A program made the position numbers and the translations under genes. Positions 60,801 to 64,000 of a stretch of 64,000 nucleotides of DNA are shown in pieces. The first letter of the stretch is position 1. The number at the start of each line of letters is the position of its first letter. The stretch comes from an uncultured Aquimarina sp. (GTDB lineage Bacteria > Bacteroidota > Bacteroidia > Flavobacteriales > Flavobacteriaceae), in the NCBI RefSeq assembly GCF_947495315.1, contig NZ_CANLYD010000002.1, positions 124,001 to 188,000 on the forward strand. The letters run 5' to 3'. The notes beneath the pieces are model-generated. The model was not told where the DNA came from, searched no databases, and saw nothing but the letters and a program-made list of their open reading frames with translations.

Positions 60801-61022
60801 TACTTGATCACCAATATTTTTAAGAGAGAAAATTATTTTGAAAGAGGAATGGATAGACTTAGATCTCAAGGATTAGAGCCTAAGTTTTTCAGAAACCCTA
60901 AGGATAATTACATATATGTCTATTTAGATAAATTTGATAGTCTGGATCAGGCTAAGGGAAGCTTGTTCTCTAATGTGAATAACACATATGATGGCGATCT
61001 TTATATATTAAAAATAGAATAG
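57897..61022 (+). CDS. PorP/SprF-type T9SS barrel fused to a repeat coiled coil and two SPOR-like repeats
   Basis: A 1041-residue protein, three times the usual SprF length. Signal peptide MIKKILYISVFVFCSHIVSG. Residues about 25-305 are the PorP/SprF barrel ('HNSLKYNRFLFNPTFSLVRENKNSLNIYNRN', 'GATANYAYNIELNRDMNFTFGMNLSYSQ'). From about 307 a basic, then Glu/Ala/Arg-rich coiled coil runs to about 750, including twelve 15-residue repeats (570-746). Two SPOR-like units follow (about 849-925 and 965-1041), each of the form G-Y-Y-L-I...Y-x-x-G/R...A...I-L. SPOR domains bind peptidoglycan, so the fusion could tie a T9SS outer-membrane barrel to the cell wall. It is coupled to the upstream CHU_C gene and followed by an adhesin gene. 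Confidence 0.85.
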   Translation: MIKKILYISVFVFCSHIVSGQDGSSNTSGILPSDIPLHNSLKYNRFLFNPTFSLVRENKNSLNIYNRNPRASFSDNSQTYFLSYSARFEEKTGIGVGLFQQNVGIFRFFGATANYAYNIELNRDMNFTFGMNLSYSQSSLKSNLDEAQVNDDIINNYENSSVFLLRPGVNLNYGNFDVGVSVGNLVTYNLTASELLTDNFEYSGHVMYTTELDWRRIDNELRGMVYASKPGEQDLRYGGNVLFEIPKYGWAQLGYNSFYGGSIGIGANITKMISIGYTVEPGIGGDSNVAEFGATHEFGLAFNFAKEEKRRKRRNISSKSSLQRDSEIRRLKKEILDQNKIIRELQRTNSDSLSQAQRSMNRLERSIQEAKEEEARKARELALQREEEVKLLNKQAEELAAQKKLELEMTEQKAEEERLAARKKLELEMAEQKKAEEAAGRQEEEARIAAEEAAREAEAEQQEAAAEAEEQAKRQAEEAVRLAEAAAETERQQIAATELAKKEAEEAAAKQEEERLAAQKKLELEMATQKAEEERLAAQKKLELEMAEQKRREESQKTLEREVAIQKDAEEERLRQEAEAARLAEEERLRQEAEAARLAEEERQRQEAEAARLAEEERLRQEAETARLAEEERLRQEAETARLAEEERLRQEAEAARLAEEERLRQEAEAARLAEEERLRQEAETARLAEEERQRQEAEAARLAEEERQRQEAEAARLAEEERQRQEAEAARLAEEERQRQEAEAASTEEKSEDLDAIQRELDNSSRITDKLIASRDSLLTSTTNLDKREFNKLLESLVNMSDEAEEVKNTNDATSSKRLTSKNRFIKFAEATRPEAKYATKFIPGYPEGYYLIGNVFRGGTYADSFTGKLNDLGFNDAQIILNPENQYQYVSIKYYADKTEAAENYLNNIGNKYFGDMWILHIAKSRVESLKRLVQETRLIKDTVKDDTVLTESLSYIGGHNIENGYYLITNIFKRENYFERGMDRLRSQGLEPKFFRNPKDNYIYVYLDKFDSLDQAKGSLFSNVNNTYDGDLYILKIE
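59604..60134 (+). repeat. Twelve tandem 45-bp repeats in the SprF-like gene
   Basis: Each unit encodes EEERLRQEAEAARLA with variation only at two positions (L or Q at residue 5, A or T at residue 11); the twelfth unit is cut after EAEAA. Units differ by few silent changes (gca/gcg, gaa/gag), showing recent expansion. Earlier in the same coiled coil a related segment, 'EEERLAAQKKLELEMA', recurs about four times. Confidence 0.95.
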
Positions 61023-61046
61023 TGAGTACCCCAAAAAAATATTAGA

Positions 61047-64000
61047 ATGAACAACACAACTCAAAATAAGCAGCTTATGAAAACACTATTACCCAAAAAA
61101 GCTGTACTGTTAATGATATTAATTGTTTTCGGTACCATAAGCAACATAAATGCTCAAGAATCAGTTCCTATTACTCCTAGACCAGGGGCACAATTCAGTA
61201 ATATTAGGGGAAACATGGTGATGACAGGTAATGACATCGTTGGTGTAATTGAAGATGATGATGGAACTACTTTTACCAATCCCAATAGAAACTATAATGG
61301 TAATGATAATAATGGTAATTATACTACTGCTTTTATCGATGTAGATAATGACCCTACTACTTTTAGTTCTAGTGAGGCCGGTTTAACTGTGCCTAGAGAA
61401 GACTGTAGTAGACTGGTATATGCGGGATTGTATTGGTCGGCTAACTATTATATGGCCAGACAAGATAGCCCTATTGATTTTACCAATAATGAGATATCAA
61501 CTAATTCAGATACAAATATCGCTTTAATTATTAATAATGGTCCTTTAGCGCAACAATATACAGCAAGAAATTCTGAGTTTAGTAGTGATAACTCTGATGT
61601 TGAATTTAGTCCTGTAACGTCATATTTGGTAGTGGCACAACCGGTAAATGGTTGTGGTATTACAAATGCTACAGACCTAAATGGTAATATTGCGGTTATT
61701 AGGGATGGTGGAAGTTGTTCTTTGCGTGAAAAAGTAGTAAACGCGCAGAATGCAGGTGCAGTTGGAGTTGTGATAGTAAATGATGGAGGTCTTTTACCAA
61801 GAATGACAGGTGATGGACCTACGATAAATATTCCTTCTGTTTCTGTAGGAAATGATGATATTAGTAATGCTAATTTCACTAATGGAGATTTAATACCACT
61901 ACTCCAAGCAGAAACCAACGTTGTATTAGCAACTTTATCAACTACTGGTGACGATTGGTTGTCTAGTCTTCCTCTTACAGATCCAAGAAAACAAGGCCCT
62001 GCAGATTTTAGAGATATAAAATTTAAGGTTCCAGGAGGTACCTATGTAGACGTAACTGCTAGTAGTGTTGTTTTTGATGGATATAGAAATACACCTACAA
62101 ATCCTCTGGGAGACAATGCTAATGATGAGGTACCTTATGTTTGTTATGCAGACGTAACCAGCTTATTAGATCCTGCTAATCCTTTTGGTACGTATACGGT
62201 TGCCAATATGAACGCCACTCAAGGTTTTACCACTGGTAGTGACGGAGCCTGTGGAGGATGGTTTCTGGTAACCGTTTATGAAGATCAACAAGAGTCTGCT
62301 AAATTTATTAGTGTAAGTGATGGATTTGTTCAAATTTTCAGTGGTCAGGATCCATTACAGTTTACATATAGTGGATTTACAACACCTTCTGGAGTAAATG
62401 AACCCGTTAATGTACGTTATGGTACCGCTTCTTTAGAAGGTGATACTAGTTTAGGGGGAGATGAATTAAGAATAGTTAATACATTGGGTGGACTTACTGC
62501 ATTAGGACAGGGTAATGCAACTGCGAACCCGACAACCAATTTTTTCAATGGATCTATATCTATTGATGGTGTTTATATTAATGATCGAACCCCGAATTCT
62601 CAGAATACACAAGGGTTTGACATGGATATTTTTGAACTTCCTAATGTTACAAAGGATTTAGTTGGTAATGGACAAACATCTGCTACCTTCGAGTTATTTA
62701 CAGATCGTGATAGATATAGTGTATTTTTTAACGCCTTTTCCGTTACCATCATAGAACCTGAATTAAGGATTATTAAAAAAGTTTTTGATTTAGATGGTTC
62801 TACAGAAATAACAGGTGGCAATGTAGAGTTAGGCGATGAAGTTTTTTATGACCTGGAAATTGAAAACATCGGTAATGAAGATTTTGTTGATGGTACAGTA
62901 ATTATTACAGATGTTTTACCTCCTAACACTAATTTATTAGGAGTAGTTGATGCTACATTACCACCAGGAGTTACCTATACCGAAATATCACCAGGAGTAT
63001 TACAGTTTAATATTCCTGCAAGTATCGTAGAAACTCCCAATGACGAACCAATTGGAGAAGGGGATGCGCCTATTTTTATACGTTTTAGAGCACAGCTGGT
63101 AAGTAGTTGTGAGGAATTAAGAGATGCTTGTTCTGATGTAATTACAAACTCGGCTACAGCTACATATACTGGATTACAATCCGGTACTCCCGGAAGTACT
63201 ACAAGTAGCTCGCAATTAGGAGTTTGTGGAGATCAGTTAAATGAAGCTTCTAATATACTAGTTAATATTCCTGCGTGTCAATTAGATGTTACTTTTTGTA
63301 ATGATGACTTATTGTTAGTAGCAGGTACTGGTTATAATCAATATACGTTAACAGGCCCTGGTATAGCAACTCCAATTGTGCAAACAGGTCCAGGGGCTAA
63401 TGTTTTTGATGTCCCTAATCCCCAAACAGGAACGTACACTATTGTTAAAGAAGATACTGATGGTGTTGAGCCTAGCTGTATGTCGCTTACAGAAGAGTTT
63501 ACGGTAGAAGATTTTAGAGATATTGCAAATCCTGTTTTGGATTATGTTAATGGTACAACCATAGTAACAGAAGATTGTAGTGGAGTTCCAATTCCACAAA
63601 TTCTGTTATGTGGTAATCAAACCTTATTGCTAGAAACCAATTTTGATCCATCTAGTTTGGATGATATTTCCTGGCAACGATTAGTTCCTTCAGGATCTTG
63701 TGTTTTGGACCCCAATGACCCGTGTTCTTTGTTAGACGGTAATTGTACGGATGCCAATTGGGTAGAAGTTACAGGTGGAAATACTCCAAACTATACAGTT
63801 TCAGAAGCTGGTGATTATAGAATTCTTGCTGAGTTTGATGGAGGGTGTGAGATACCGTTTTATTTTAGTGTATTTAAAAATGACTATCAACCAATGCTAG
63901 ATGCAAACCCTATAGAATGTGGTAGTGATGGTAGTGTGACTGTAGTAAATGTGCCAACTAACTTTGGCTTTAGTTTGACTTCTGGAGGGCCATATTCTGA
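61047..64000 (+). CDS. Large adhesin-like surface protein (partial, runs off the window)
   Basis: The frame opens at ATG 61047 (an internal ATG at 61077 would give the tighter leader MKTLLPKKAVLLMILIVFGTISNINAQ) and is still open at 64000, giving more than 980 residues. About residues 80-180 resemble the beta-rich start of Bacteroidota gliding-motility adhesins ('LVYAGLYWSANYY'). A protease-associated (PA)-like domain lies near 200-270 ('GCGITNATDLNGNIAVIRDGGSCSLREKVVNAQNAGAVGVVIVNDGG'). A DUF11-type repeat is near 570-700 ('LRIIKKVFDLDGS', 'GDEVFYDLEIENIGN', 'ITDVLPPNTNLLGV'). More Ig-like and Cys-containing modules follow. It is probably the T9SS cargo of the SprF-like protein just upstream. 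Confidence 0.85.
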   Translation, partial: MNNTTQNKQLMKTLLPKKAVLLMILIVFGTISNINAQESVPITPRPGAQFSNIRGNMVMTGNDIVGVIEDDDGTTFTNPNRNYNGNDNNGNYTTAFIDVDNDPTTFSSSEAGLTVPREDCSRLVYAGLYWSANYYMARQDSPIDFTNNEISTNSDTNIALIINNGPLAQQYTARNSEFSSDNSDVEFSPVTSYLVVAQPVNGCGITNATDLNGNIAVIRDGGSCSLREKVVNAQNAGAVGVVIVNDGGLLPRMTGDGPTINIPSVSVGNDDISNANFTNGDLIPLLQAETNVVLATLSTTGDDWLSSLPLTDPRKQGPADFRDIKFKVPGGTYVDVTASSVVFDGYRNTPTNPLGDNANDEVPYVCYADVTSLLDPANPFGTYTVANMNATQGFTTGSDGACGGWFLVTVYEDQQESAKFISVSDGFVQIFSGQDPLQFTYSGFTTPSGVNEPVNVRYGTASLEGDTSLGGDELRIVNTLGGLTALGQGNATANPTTNFFNGSISIDGVYINDRTPNSQNTQGFDMDIFELPNVTKDLVGNGQTSATFELFTDRDRYSVFFNAFSVTIIEPELRIIKKVFDLDGSTEITGGNVELGDEVFYDLEIENIGNEDFVDGTVIITDVLPPNTNLLGVVDATLPPGVTYTEISPGVLQFNIPASIVETPNDEPIGEGDAPIFIRFRAQLVSSCEELRDACSDVITNSATATYTGLQSGTPGSTTSSSQLGVCGDQLNEASNILVNIPACQLDVTFCNDDLLLVAGTGYNQYTLTGPGIATPIVQTGPGANVFDVPNPQTGTYTIVKEDTDGVEPSCMSLTEEFTVEDFRDIANPVLDYVNGTTIVTEDCSGVPIPQILLCGNQTLLLETNFDPSSLDDISWQRLVPSGSCVLDPNDPCSLLDGNCTDANWVEVTGGNTPNYTVSEAGDYRILAEFDGGCEIPFYFSVFKNDYQPMLDANPIECGSDGSVTVVNVPTNFGFSLTSGGPYS

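Noticed and set aside
61448..61918. 156-codon minus-strand frame opposite the adhesin gene
   Set aside because: The + strand frame continues through with a PA-like domain and signal peptide; the minus frame has no recognisable features.

Overview
The window comes from a low-GC Bacteroidota genome, most likely a marine member of the Flavobacteriaceae. The signs are: many exact matches to the Bacteroidota promoter box TAnnTTTG and no Shine-Dalgarno sequences; type IX secretion (T9SS) proteins of the PorP/SprF and CHU_C kinds; a TonB receptor paired with a DUF5689 lipoprotein; and families largely confined to this phylum (DUF2480, DUF3078, DUF4175, GIN domain, OmpH-like lipoprotein). No genus can be named safely from the sequence alone.

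Layout, left to right. 1-958: serine hydrolase cut by the window edge (minus strand). 1.0-4.2 kb: Fe-S assembly and companion genes (sufS, sufE, a DUF59 SufT-like gene, a PaaI-type thioesterase, DUF2480). 4.3-8.2 kb: two DUF3078 outer-membrane paralogues, a GNAT enzyme and hflX. 8.4-18.1 kb: an accessory-looking block with two endonuclease/exonuclease/phosphatase (EEP) genes, a tandemly duplicated lipoprotein module containing a fossil EEP 3' end, a TonB receptor with its DUF5689 lipoprotein, and a Cys-rich lipoprotein. 18.2-23.3 kb: ion transport (CPA antiporter, universal stress protein, SulP transporter). 23.4-30.5 kb: metallo-hydrolase, subtilase, M1 peptidase, rnpA, S41 peptidase and ElaA-type GNAT. 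30.5-31.8 kb: CDF metal exporter and rpiB. 31.8-33.1 kb: an AT-rich, gene-poor region with DnaA-box-like sites. 33.1-46.8 kb: rnr, GIN-domain protein, LysE-type exporter, tRNA-Cys, folB, glnS, envelope-modification pair, SPFH protein, gltX, alkB-like monooxygenase. 46.9-53.2 kb: DUF4175, ybeY, a cluster of parS-like palindromes, mnmG. 53.5-55.2 kb: methyltransferase and OmpH-like lipoprotein. 55.8-64.0 kb: a T9SS surface locus made of a CHU_C protein, a PorP/SprF barrel fused to a long coiled coil and two SPOR-like repeats, and a giant adhesin-like protein that runs off the end.

The most important large-scale reading is that the window appears to contain the chromosome replication origin. The + strand changes from C-rich to G-rich near 32.3-33.0 kb. 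The switch lies between the divergent genes rpiB and rnr, in AT-rich DNA with one perfect DnaA box (TGTGGATAA) and several near-matches in the same orientation. About 18-20 kb to the right is a cluster of four parS-type palindromes (GTTCCACGTGGAAC core), one of which encodes the C-terminus of YbeY. rnpA and mnmG, classic origin-region genes, lie on either side of the switch.

The most unusual local features are: the duplicated EEP-tail/lipoprotein module with its conserved upstream sequence; the SprF-coiled coil-SPOR fusion with twelve 45-bp repeats; and the C-terminal extensions on SulP and GlnRS. All functions are read from motifs by eye; no database search was run.
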